This document shows, in pieces, positions 1 to 12,881 of a DNA stretch of 64,000 nucleotides. Location of the stretch: the NCBI GenBank assembly GCA_026184775.1, contig JANCYW010000017.1:1-64000 (forward strand), given 5' to 3'. The DNA comes from Cyanidium caldarium (lineage: Eukaryota > Rhodophyta > Bangiophyceae > Cyanidiales > Cyanidiaceae). Below the pieces are notes generated by a model. The model was not told the DNA's origin and made no database searches. It worked only from the letters and a program-made list of their open reading frames with translations. The stretch's first letter is position 1, and the number at the start of each line of letters is the position of its first letter. Made by a program: the position numbers and the translations under genes.

Positions 1-135
1 CCCATTCCCCCCCCCATTCCCCCCCATTCCCCCCCATTCCCCCCCATTCCCCCCCATTCCCCCCCATTCCCCCCCATTCCCCCCCATTCCCCCCCATTCC
101 CCCCCATTCCCCCCCATTCCCCCCCATTCCCCCCC
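1..135. repeat. Telomeric repeat array, 10-bp unit (left chromosome end)
   Basis: C-rich tandem array in which ATT triplets recur every 10 bases from position 16 to 126, separated by runs of seven C; the first spacer (7-15) has nine C. On the complementary strand the unit is AATGGGGGGG. A C-rich strand at the 5' edge is the orientation expected of a left telomere, so the window starts at a chromosome end. The unit resembles the AATGGGGGG telomere known from Cyanidioschyzon merolae but carries one extra G. Confidence 0.93.
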
Positions 136-290
136 AACTCACACCCCTTCGCCCGATCCCCCCCAATTCACACCCGGTCGCCCGATCTCACCCAACGCAC
201 ACCCGGTCGCCCGATCCCCCCCAACTCACACCCGGTCGCCCGATCCCACCCAACTCACACCCGGTCGCCCGATCCCACCCAACTCACACG
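136..290. repeat. Subtelomeric 29-bp tandem repeats
   Basis: Directly inside the telomere, a motif that starts AACTCACACCCGGTCGCCC recurs at 136, 165, 194, 223, 252 and 281, so the spacing is exactly 29 bp; the last copy is partial. Copies differ by a few substitutions, mainly in the outermost unit, and the C-rich spacer changes from a pure C run to CCCACCC. This is a typical telomere-associated satellite. Confidence 0.9.
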
Positions 291-300
291 CGACACAACT

Positions 301-4643
<4,343 letters not shown>

Positions 4644-4827
4644 GCCTACCCACCCACATACCCAGTCGTACGCACATGCACCAACGCAGTCGGTAGTCCC
4701 GTCGCCTACCCACCCACATACCCAGTCGTACGCACATGCACCAACGCAGTCGATCTTCCCGTCGCCTACCCACCCACATACCCAGTCGTACGCACATGCA
4801 CCAACGCAGTCGATCTTCCCGTCGCCT
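4644..4827. repeat. 60-bp minisatellite, three copies
   Basis: Three consecutive copies of a 60-bp unit beginning GCCTACCCACCCACATACCC start at 4644, 4704 and 4764, with the first bases of a fourth at 4824. Copies 2 and 3 are identical; copy 1 differs only in the stretch after GCAGTCG (GTAGTCCC against ATCTTCCC). Sixty is a multiple of three, so the repeat stays open in several frames, but nothing around it looks like a real coding sequence. Confidence 0.92.
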
Positions 4828-6666
4828 CATCGCTGCCAGCGCACGGCGCTCGGAGCCAAACTCGCTCGCGGTCCATCAAACGCGACTCTGATGCGTTCGC
4901 TCCCTCGTGGCGGCCTGCTGCCTCAGAGGGAGCGCTCTGAATTCGCAATTGTGTCCCACTGGAGAGTGACCTCCGAGGCCGCATTCTCGACTGCCCCAGA
5001 CGTCGGTGCACCTGCTTCCACTTTGGGCAACCGCGACGGAAGCAGCACAGGGGAGCGATCGTCCGTAGTGGTGTTCGACGGCCTGAAAACTGCCTCTCCC
5101 TTGACGCATCCTCCGCGACGCTGTCCGCTAATCAGCGTCTTGAACGCGTCCAAGGGGCACTCTCAACGGTGGCGCAGTTTCTTGCGTAGCGCTGATCGGA
5201 CGCAGACGATCCCGGGCGGCTTGCACATCCTGTGGCGCAACGAACACGGGTGTTCGCAGCGGCGGCTCGGCCGAAGCTGATGTCGTCCCGGTGGGGTACT
5301 CTTCGCCTCTGTCTCCGATTTGGGTCATTCTTCACAACTCGCTGCAGTGCAAAGCCCCGGATGCTGAACAGCGGAATGCCCACGTGTACGTGCACCGGCT
5401 CCGCGTGCTCCATTCGCTCGCAGAACGCGTCCTGCGAAACGTGCACTCTGCTCGCGGGGCACCAGATGAAACGCATCGCAGGGATCGGGAACACGTCCCT
5501 GACCGCCCCCCGTTGGGCGGCACAAAAGCGAGTGCCTCATCCGAGGGGATGACGACCATGTGGGCATCGCGATCCAGGTTGCAACGTTCGCCCTCGTGTT
5601 CGTGCTGCAGGTGACGCGGGAAGCTCCGAGCATCTCGGCAATCCCGACAAACGTAGCCAATACGGCGTGCTGGTGCTGGCTTCGAAGCGGTATCCCGGGC
5701 CTCTCGCTGGTCAGCGGCATGGAGCTGCCCGAGCGCTCCGCCAGCAGTATCGGCACGCGCACGCTCCTGCGGACGCGGTGATCCCAGCGGTGACCCCGAC
5801 GATGGCGACCACAACTCGGAGAGCAGAGGACACCGCTCTCTGTCGGTGACGCAAAACACCGGAAAAACTCGCGGTACTTTGGTCGCGCGATTTCGCCCTC
5901 CGCCAATCGAGCTGCCTCCCCGGTCGCTGTCTGTGAGCTCGGTGCATGTCCCGTGGTCAGCGTGTCAAACAACGCCTGGACGATGGGTCCAGCGAGACCT
6001 CCAGCAGGGCGGCCACCGACAAAATCAGCCGCCACGGTGCAGAAGGTCGACCAGCGCTCGCTCGCCACCTCTGTATCGTCACCCCTCTTGGCGATCGCCG
6101 TTGACGAAACCGGACACAGAGCTGCTGCGTTTTCTTCCCAGAGCAGTGGGGAAGGTGCCTGGCCAGCGTGCAACCAAGGAGGTCGTGGGACCGAAGCCCC
6201 AACCCCTGCAGCAGGCTGGTGCTCGTTCGGACCGCCGATCCTTGTTCTCTTTCGGTCGAGTCTGCCGTGCCACAAGCACTTGTTTGCCGCGATCACACTC
6301 CGGGTGCCGATCAGTCCACCCTTTCAGCATGCCGACTCCGCGTACGGAGAGTTGTTGGAGATGCAGCGCCAGCTCGGCGAGTTCAGAAGCGACAGCACTC
6401 GAGCTTGCTGTTCGGCGACGTCGGCGAGTGGTATCACAAGGTGTCGCAGGTTGTGTGTGTGTCAATCGGCGAAATCAGCAGTGATAGTGGCGGCCACCGA
6501 CGACAGCGGTTTGGGGCCGATTAGCTCTACGTATGTACCATGTGGTCCCGAGTGCTGCAACACCGCCACCCGGGACTGCACCTACACCGCGGGAGCCAGC
6601 GGCAACTCGGCGATACCATCATCCACCATTCACTACCTATGACACCGCGGCCTCGTTCTGTGTGTG

Positions 6667-6792
6667 TGCCGGGACCCCTCCAAGCAGTGCGGCACCTACA
6701 CCACATCACCGGACCACTTGGTCACCAGAGTGCGCTGTTGCACCGACGACGAGCTGGGTGTCAACGATACAGAGTGCGTGGCCATACGTTAG
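6667..6792 (+). pseudogene. Cysteine-rich coding-like remnant
   Basis: A 42-codon open stretch that ends in TAG reads like a cysteine-rich secreted domain; it contains VTRVRCCTDDELGVNDTECV and uses mostly C- or G-ending codons. Another cysteine-rich piece (VPCGPECCNTATRDCTY) lies upstream near 6535-6590 in a different phase. There is no start codon joined to either piece. I do not recognise the family; the two pieces could be remains of one extracellular-type protein gene or exons of something undetected. Confidence 0.3.
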
Positions 6793-7971
6793 CGAGGGAG
6801 AAGGGAGGGAGACTGGGGAGTGTGCACAAACCGATGGCGCTGGGTCAGCGGGAGCAGAAGCGGCACAGCACATCGCATGCAGGGAACGGAGACGACCAGA
6901 ATGCACTCAGGAGAGACACACATGAATGAGGACAGTATCGAATGCGTAAAGAGGGAGCACCAACGCCACCAACACCGAATAATAAACTTGGATGTCGTTG
7001 GCAAGCAGGCAAGAGACAGAATTCACTCACTAGGTCATCGGCGACACTCGGTGAAGTGGATGACGACGAGTCATTCGTGTTGTTGCTCTTCTCGACGTAC
7101 GACGACACCAACGGGATCATCGCTCTACGTAGTTGACATGGGCCCCCGACGACGAGCAGTCGGTTGAGTGTGGCGTTCTCGTCGCGGTGCAGTGTGCGGA
7201 GACAACTGTTATTCCGACATGGCAACCGAGTCCATACACAGCGCATCTGGTCTATGCGCTGGTTACAGCGCAGCCGGCAGTGATCGGTCTCACCTGAGGA
7301 AACGCCGTGGGGAGGACGAGAAGGCATGCACAGTCTAGCGTCTGCTGCAGTGTCAGCATACGAAGTATGTGTGGATACTCGACCGCGATGGCAATACTGC
7401 ATTCAACCTGCCACGAATCGCGTTGGCCATTCCGCACGACCCTCCACGCCCGGCCTGTCTGTGCCGTCCTCCGAAAGTTGGGTCCAACAAGGAGGAGGAT
7501 TCTGCCGCAGCCTCACGGAGGCGCTTCCCGCTCCAACGCCGTCCGGCGTCATTCCACCGGTCTGTCCCTTTCTGGCGCCGGGGAGGCGTTTCATCCTCAA
7601 CTTGTAGTTTCCGAGTTGTCGTTGCTCGCAACGCGTATTCCATCGATGGCGACACCTGACAACGAGCAGGTCATTTTATTGGACGCCTCCGTTTCTTTCA
7701 AGCCATGAGCAGAAGCTGAATTTCTGGTCATCGCCTCTACGAGAGAGCCTTGCGCCACCTCCCTGTCGCGTAGCCCACACTCTCCCTCGCGTGAACTGCT
7801 GACGCGTTTTGAGCGCGTCGTGCCCAGACGTTCGTGCTCCATGCCCAGGCGTGCGGCACCTCCAGCGGCGCATGGGGCTATCGTCCTTCGAACGAGTGTT
7901 CAGCGGGCGCGGCAATCAGTGTGTGGTCGGCACTCGCGCGTGGGAGATGGTGCGGGCGCTGCGCTCTGGAG

Positions 7972-8238
7972 AGCATAGTGACGAGCGTTCGCGACGATGT
8001 ATGGAACCGTACCGTCGGCGACCAGGCGAAGCGGTACCTGACCAGCGCCCACAACAACGTCAAGGTGCCGCAGTTCGACCGGGTGATGGCGTGCGCCATC
8101 CGCGAGGCGCTGCACTTGCCCGAGGCAAAGATGGCCGACACAGGGCACCAGAGGCACACGGTGTCGAGACGGCCAGGTGAGAAGCTCTTGACGACTCAGC
8201 GCCGAGGCTTTGAGACGCGAGATGCAGAGAACGTTTGA
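7972..8238 (+). pseudogene. Coding-like fragment of unknown identity
   Basis: From about 7972 the plus strand holds an open stretch whose codons end almost always in G or C, as in the real genes of this window, and it reads like a soluble protein (DQAKRYLTSAHNNVKVPQFD, then AIREALHLPEAKM). There is no in-frame ATG at its beginning; the first is at about 8086. Near its end the DNA reads CCAGGTGAGAAG, which resembles a 5' splice site. It may be a gene fragment or an exon. I cannot name the family. Confidence 0.3.
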
Positions 8239-8354
8239 GCAGAAACTTCTCGCCGGGAAACGCCATCCCGCTGCGAGATCGCATCTCTGCTGCAGAAGCG
8301 CAAGGCGGCTTTTTATAGAGATTTGAGAGCGCGCCGCCGATGTAGCGGACGCGG

Positions 8355-8435
8355 TCGATTCCGCCTGTGATCCGCATTCGAGAGGCCGCCATTGTCGGCG
8401 TCGGTCGTGACAAGCGGCGGGCTCTGACGGTGGCG
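8355..8435. repeat. Diverged duplicate, copy A (left of tRNA-Tyr)
   Basis: This stretch aligns with 8878-8963 over some 80 bases with scattered substitutions and small gaps. Shared words include CGATTCCGCC, GATCCGCA and GCGGCGGGCT, in the same order and orientation. The two copies flank the tRNA gene. The match fades at about 8460 and 8990. It looks like an old segmental duplication of a non-coding or former coding sequence. Confidence 0.6.
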
Positions 8436-8465
8436 CGTCTTGTGCTCCACAGCATCAGCTTCGGG

Positions 8466-8557
8466 CCGGGGGTGGCTCAGATGGTTTAGCGCGGCGCACT
8501 GTAGCTCACGTGAACACAATAATGCGCAGGTCGGGGGTTCGAATCCCCCTCCCCGGA
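8466..8557 (+). tRNA. tRNA-Tyr(GTA) with a 17-nt intron
   Basis: The cloverleaf can be folded by eye. Acceptor stem: 8466-8472 CCGGGGG with 8550-8556 TCCCCGG. D arm: 8475-8492. Anticodon stem: GCGCA 8494-8498 with TGCGC 8523-8527. Variable loop: AGGTC. T arm: 8533-8549, GGGGG-TTCGAAT-CCCCC. The anticodon GTA is at 8501-8503. Loop plus insert is 24 nt instead of 7, so a 17-nt intron (8505-8521) follows G37, the canonical position for eukaryotic tRNA-Tyr introns. C1:G72 and discriminator A73 are the eukaryotic tyrosine identity elements. Internal box A (TGGCTCAGATGG) and box B (GGTTCGAATCC) are present. The D stem has one U-C mismatch. No CCA is encoded. Confidence 0.93.
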
Positions 8558-8561
8558 AACC

Positions 8562-8568
8562 TTTTTTT
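8562..8568 (+). terminator. RNA polymerase III terminator of tRNA-Tyr
   Basis: A run of seven T starts five bases after the discriminator base of the tRNA. A T run this close to a tRNA 3' end is the standard Pol III termination signal. Confidence 0.85.
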
Positions 8569-8877
8569 CGACCTCGTCGCACCCGCAGCCGACAAACCCC
8601 GAACCGCCCACACTCCCGCTCTTCCCACACGCACCATCGCGCCCTCAGCTGCGCCCCCGTGTGTCTCTCTGGCTGGCGCCCTCAGACCTCTAACCGCCCT
8701 CCCTCTCGACGCAAACCTCCCCACCCCCTTTCCACTCCCCTGTTCTCCCCGCGGCACCGCTCCCTCTACAACTCCCTCGCCTCCCCCCTCCTCGGCTCTT
8801 CTCTGTACCGCCTGCACCGACACTCTGCGCTCCCGCCAGGACGCTTGCGTGCGTCGTCTCTACTGGGCAGATGCAAC

Positions 8878-8963
8878 CGATTCCGCCCGATCCGCACTCG
8901 AAAGGTCGCCATCGTCGACGTCGACCGCCTGCCGCGGCGGGCGGCGGGCTCCGACGATGGCGC
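8878..8963. repeat. Diverged duplicate, copy B (right of tRNA-Tyr)
   Basis: Partner of 8355-8435, same orientation, with one small deletion and a short GC-rich insertion relative to copy A. It runs into the start of a small open frame (ATG at 8957); at the equivalent place copy A has GTG. Confidence 0.6.
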
Positions 8964-9121
8964 AACTTGGCTCCCGCATGATGCGCCTCATTCTCGAAGC
9001 GGAGCCCGACGCCCCGTCGCTTTCCTCTACTGCCTCAGGCGCCCTCATCCGGCAACGACTGAACCGAAAGCGTGATGGCTGGCCAGTGTACCCGTACTCA
9101 CGACTTGTTTCCACATATTAA
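8957..9121 (+). CDS. Possible small protein, 54 aa
   Basis: A short ATG-to-TAA frame that starts MAQLGSRMMRLILEAEPD and ends PYSRLVSTY. Codon choice is only mildly GC-ending, and no family is recognised. It begins inside the duplicated segment that flanks the tRNA gene, where the other copy lacks the ATG. It could be a chance frame; no other gene competes for this stretch. Confidence 0.2.
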   Translation: MAQLGSRMMRLILEAEPDAPSLSSTASGALIRQRLNRKRDGWPVYPYSRLVSTY

Positions 9122-9509
9122 CAACCACGCCCTCCGCACCGGCCTAACAGAAGCATCCACACGAAATGTCCCCCCTCCCCCGCACTGAAAGCCGCTCTCC
9201 TGTCGCGCCGAGTCGGTGCCACGCTCCTCGACAAAATCGTGCAAAAATTTCAAGACACAAACGCGCCAAATGATTGAAAGACATTGGCATCACGAGTTCC
9301 CATACCACTGGCGACACTGAATGAATCTTCCGGGTGGCACTCGTGAAGTTTTCCATTGGCCCGCCGCAATCACCCGTTCCATTCCGCGCCACCCTTGCGC
9401 CGATCGCCCGATCGCCCGATCGCCGTCCCTCCTGGATCCATCGTTCCGACGTTCTACCACGTCGCACTCCGCCTCCATTCCTCCCCCATTCTGCTCTTCT
9501 CTCCCCATC

Positions 9510-12269
9510 ATGGCGCCCCTCACCTCCACCCATCGCACCGCCTCCTTTCAAGATCTCCTCACCGGCACTGTCTCCCCACCCGAACTCCGCCCGCCTCCGC
9601 TCTCCGCCAGCGGCACCACGACGCCGCTCGACTCCCATTCCCTCACCTCTCTCCTCGGCACGGTCCCCCTCTCCGCCGATGAGGAAGACCGCCGCCGCCA
9701 CCTCCTCTGGTCGCTCATGTCGGCCTACCTTGCCCGCGACGTGCCCTCCATCGAGCGCTACATCGTCAACCACCTGGAGTACTCGCTGGCGCGCACCCGC
9801 CACAGCTTCGACCGCTTCGGCGCCTACCAGGCGACCGCGCTCTCGGTGCGCGATCGCCTCATCGAGTCGTGGAACGACACCCAGCAGTACTTTACCGACA
9901 CCGACTGTAAGCGCGTCTACTACCTGTCGCTGGAGTTTCTCATGGGCCGCTTCCTGGACAACGCGCTGGTGAACCTGGGCATCCGCGACCAGTACAAGGA
10001 GGCGCTGTTGGAGCTGGGCTTCGATCTGGACGAGGTCGAGGCCGAGGAGCGCGATCCCGGCCTGGGCAACGGCGGTTTGGGGAGGTTGGCGGCCTGCTTC
10101 CTGGACTCGATCGCCACGCTCAACTACCCCGGCTGGGGATACGGCATCCGCTACAAGTACGGCATGTTCGAGCAGCGCATCCGCAACGGCCAACAGATGG
10201 AGGTGCCCGACTTTTGGCTGACGCGCGGCAACCCGTTCGAGATCGAGCGCCTCGACGTCAAGTATCCGGTGTTCTTCGGTGGGCACGTCTCCCAGTACAC
10301 CGACCGCCAGGGCCGCCTCCGCTTCAAGTGGGAGGCCGGGGAGGTGGTGTACGCGGTGGCCTACGACAACCCGGTGCCCGGCTTTGACACCTACAACTGC
10401 GTCAATCTGCGCCTCTGGGACAGCCGCCCGGCCACCGAGTTCGAGCTCGCCTCCTTCAACACCGGCGACTACTACGCCAACCTGGAGGCGCGTCAGACCA
10501 GCGAGTCCATCTCGGCGGTGCTGTACCCGAACGACAACACCGACGCCGGCAAGGAGCTTCGCCTCAAGCAGCAGTTCTTTTTCGTGTCGGCCACGCTGCA
10601 GGACGCCATCCGCCGCTTCCTGAAGCGACAGCGTCCGCTCACCGAGCTGCCGTCGCGAGTGAGCGTGCAACTCAACGACACGCACCCCACCATCGGCATC
10701 GTGGAGCTGATGCGCATCCTGCTCGACGACTATGCGCACGGCTGGACCGAGGCCTGGAACACCGTCACCGCGGTCTTCTCCTACACCAACCACACGGTGC
10801 TGCCCGAGGCGTTGGAAAAGTGGCCGGTGCCGCTGATGGAGCGCGTGCTGCCGCGCCACATGCAGCTCATCTTCGAGATCAACTACCGCCACCTGCAGCA
10901 ATATGCCAAGCTCTGCAACAACGACGGCGAGGTGTTGGAGCGGGTGAGCATCATCGAGGAGGGCACGCCCAAGCGCGTGCGCATGGCGCAGCTGGCGGTG
11001 GTCGGCACGCACACCGTGAACGGCGTGGCGGAGATCCACACGCGGATCGTGCGCGCGCGCCTCTTCCCCGATTTCTGCCGCTTCGAACCGCAGAAATTCG
11101 TCAACATCACCAACGGGGTGACGCCGCGCCGCTGGCTGCTCGAGGCGAACCCGGCGCTGAGCGCGGTGCTGTCGCGCTGGACCGAGAGCGACGAGTGGAT
11201 CCTGGAGCTGTCGGCGCTGCGCGCACTGGAGCAGTACGCCGACAATCCGGACCTGCAGCGCGAATTCCACGAGGCCAAGCTGGAGAACAAGCGCCGCCTC
11301 GCCGAGTACATCCAGAGCCAGCACGGCGTGCAGGTGGACGTGAACGCGCTGTTCGACGTGCAGGTGAAGCGCATCCACGAGTACAAGCGGCAGCTGCTGA
11401 ATATCCTCGGGGTCATCGCGCGCTACAACCTGATCAAGGCCGGTCGGCACGACCTGCTGCCGCGGGTGGTCATCTTCGGCGGCAAGGCGGCGGCCGGGTA
11501 CGCGCAGGCCAAGCGCATCATCCGCCTCATCAACGGTGTGGCGGAGGTGGTGAACAACGATCCCGAGGTGGGCAACCTGCTCAAGGTGTTTTTCCTGGAG
11601 AATTACCGGGTGTCGCTGGCGGAGCTCATCATTCCGGCCAACGACATCAGCGAGCACATCTCCACCGCGGGCATGGAGGCGTCGGGCACCAGCAACATGA
11701 AGTTTGTGATGAACGGCGGTCTGATCGTCGGCACCATGGACGGCGCCAACATCGAGATCCGCGAAGAGACCGGCGCCGACAACATGTTCGTGTTCGGGCT
11801 GCTCGCCGAGCAGGTGGACGAGGCGCGCGACCAGCTGCGCAACCACGGGTGGCGCTGTCAGGATCAGCGTTACCAGGACGCCGTCGCCCAGGTGGCCGCC
11901 GGGCGCTTTGGGGGTGCGGACACCTACGCGGAGCTGGTGCACGCGCTGGAACCCGCCAACGACTACTACCTGGTGAGCCGCGATTTCACGGCCTACATGG
12001 AGGCGCAGGAACGGGTGGATGCGGCGTACCGCGACCAGCGCTCGTGGCTGCGCAAGTGCATCGTCAGCACCAGCCGCATGGGCAAGTTCAGCTCCGACCG
12101 CAGCGTGCACGAGTATGCACAGCGCATTTGGAAGCTGCAGCCGATGCCGTTCACGCCATCTAGCATCACCTACAGCAAACCGGTGGAGGGTGTGCGCGAC
12201 GGCCCGTCCAAATCGGAGATCAGCAGCAGCAACAACAACAACAACAACAGTCAACCTCGTCAGCACTAG
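9510..12269 (+). CDS. Alpha-1,4-glucan (glycogen/starch) phosphorylase
   Basis: Predicted 919 aa. The enzyme releases glucose-1-phosphate from the ends of alpha-1,4-glucans using phosphate and pyridoxal phosphate; in red algae it would act on cytosolic floridean starch or glycogen. It is recognisable over its whole length: YYLSLEFLMGR near residue 135, the GNGGLGRLAACFLDS block, QLNDTHPTIG in the middle, VKRIHEYKRQLLN, and the PLP site EASGTSNMKF with the Schiff-base lysine at about residue 731. Length is a little above the usual 830-850 because of an N-terminal Ser/Pro/Thr-rich extension of about 65 residues and an Asn-rich tail. The start at 9510 was chosen because it follows a pyrimidine-rich leader; the ATG at 9321 adds low-complexity sequence. 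It is the first intact protein gene from the telomere. Confidence 0.96.
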   Translation: MAPLTSTHRTASFQDLLTGTVSPPELRPPPLSASGTTTPLDSHSLTSLLGTVPLSADEEDRRRHLLWSLMSAYLARDVPSIERYIVNHLEYSLARTRHSFDRFGAYQATALSVRDRLIESWNDTQQYFTDTDCKRVYYLSLEFLMGRFLDNALVNLGIRDQYKEALLELGFDLDEVEAEERDPGLGNGGLGRLAACFLDSIATLNYPGWGYGIRYKYGMFEQRIRNGQQMEVPDFWLTRGNPFEIERLDVKYPVFFGGHVSQYTDRQGRLRFKWEAGEVVYAVAYDNPVPGFDTYNCVNLRLWDSRPATEFELASFNTGDYYANLEARQTSESISAVLYPNDNTDAGKELRLKQQFFFVSATLQDAIRRFLKRQRPLTELPSRVSVQLNDTHPTIGIVELMRILLDDYAHGWTEAWNTVTAVFSYTNHTVLPEALEKWPVPLMERVLPRHMQLIFEINYRHLQQYAKLCNNDGEVLERVSIIEEGTPKRVRMAQLAVVGTHTVNGVAEIHTRIVRARLFPDFCRFEPQKFVNITNGVTPRRWLLEANPALSAVLSRWTESDEWILELSALRALEQYADNPDLQREFHEAKLENKRRLAEYIQSQHGVQVDVNALFDVQVKRIHEYKRQLLNILGVIARYNLIKAGRHDLLPRVVIFGGKAAAGYAQAKRIIRLINGVAEVVNNDPEVGNLLKVFFLENYRVSLAELIIPANDISEHISTAGMEASGTSNMKFVMNGGLIVGTMDGANIEIREETGADNMFVFGLLAEQVDEARDQLRNHGWRCQDQRYQDAVAQVAAGRFGGADTYAELVHALEPANDYYLVSRDFTAYMEAQERVDAAYRDQRSWLRKCIVSTSRMGKFSSDRSVHEYAQRIWKLQPMPFTPSSITYSKPVEGVRDGPSKSEISSSNNNNNNSQPRQH

Positions 12270-12358
12270 TGGAAAGACACAGGGAGGCGCGACTGGCACA
12301 CCTCACCCTATACATTACGAAACGCTCCGGAACGTGATACCATGAACATCGTAGCCGC

Positions 12359-12751
12359 TCACCGTCCCAGCGACTCTAGCTCCTTGCCCTTCTTGGTGGT
12401 CTCGTCGATGACCTCCTTCATCGCCACCAGGTAGTTGACGCGGCGCAGCTTGCGCAAATCCCTCCGCAACAGAAACCGCAAGTCGCTCACATCGGGCACC
12501 CGCCTCCCTCGCGTGCTCGCCACATCCACACACCGCGACACGACCGCCGCCACGTACTCCAGCAGAAGCGCCTCCGTCAGCGCCGCACTGTCCTCCCGCG
12601 GCTGCCGCGCGTCCCCGAATCCGTACATCAACTGCCGCATCTCGACCTGAAACACCCGAGGCAGCAGTTGACGCGGCTCGACATCCACCAGCATATCCTC
12701 CACATCGCTGTCGGACCACTCCAGATCGGCAGGAGGGGACGGAGAATCCAT
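12359..12751 (-). CDS. TAF13: TFIID subunit TAF13 (histone-fold)
   Basis: 130 aa. TAF13 pairs with TAF11 through a histone fold in the RNA polymerase II initiation factor TFIID. The central block (VFQVEMRQLMYGFGDARQP, then LLLEYVAAVVSRCVDVA, then VSDLRFLLRRDLRKLRRV) follows the TAF13 pattern, including MYGFGD and the FLxRxDxRKxxRV helix. Length is typical. The acidic N-terminal 25 residues are not conserved. The ATG at 12751 gives a protein of family length; the open frame runs much further upstream but over the neighbouring gene. It converges with the phosphorylase gene, leaving about 90 bp between the stops. Confidence 0.93.
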   Translation of the reverse strand: MDSPSPPADLEWSDSDVEDMLVDVEPRQLLPRVFQVEMRQLMYGFGDARQPREDSAALTEALLLEYVAAVVSRCVDVASTRGRRVPDVSDLRFLLRRDLRKLRRVNYLVAMKEVIDETTKKGKELESLGR

Positions 12752-12881
12752 GCGAGCGTCAGGGGGCGGCAGCTCGCCGACGGGAGACCCGGCCCGCGCG
12801 ATCCGATTCGGTGCCGCACACACACACGCACGCACACACGCGTCCTGACGGAGACCGCGACGGGTCGTGATTCGGTTCAAG

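Larger units (their letters stand above)
4828..8465. other. Gene-poor subtelomeric DNA with coding-like remnants
   Basis: No intact gene is supported. Three patches look like former coding sequence and are listed separately or as findings: 5280-5700 on minus (short conserved-looking pieces spread over several frames), 6667-6792 on plus (cysteine-rich) and about 7970-8238 on plus (GC-ending codons typical of genes here). Otherwise the open frames overlap on both strands and lack recognisable domains. Confidence 0.55.
8569..9509. other. Intergenic region between tRNA-Tyr and the phosphorylase gene
   Basis: About 940 bp of C/T-rich sequence. It holds copy B of the flanking duplicate and one possible tiny frame (8957-9121). 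The last 45 or so bases before the phosphorylase ATG are pyrimidine-rich, as before several other genes here. An in-frame ATG at 9321 would lengthen the phosphorylase by 63 residues, but the added sequence is low-complexity. Confidence 0.6.

Noticed and set aside
9144-12299. 1051-residue open frame antisense to the phosphorylase gene
   Set aside because: It mirrors the whole phosphorylase gene. GC-ending codons remove stops from the opposite strand; the translation is rich in Val, His, Arg and Leu with no domain.
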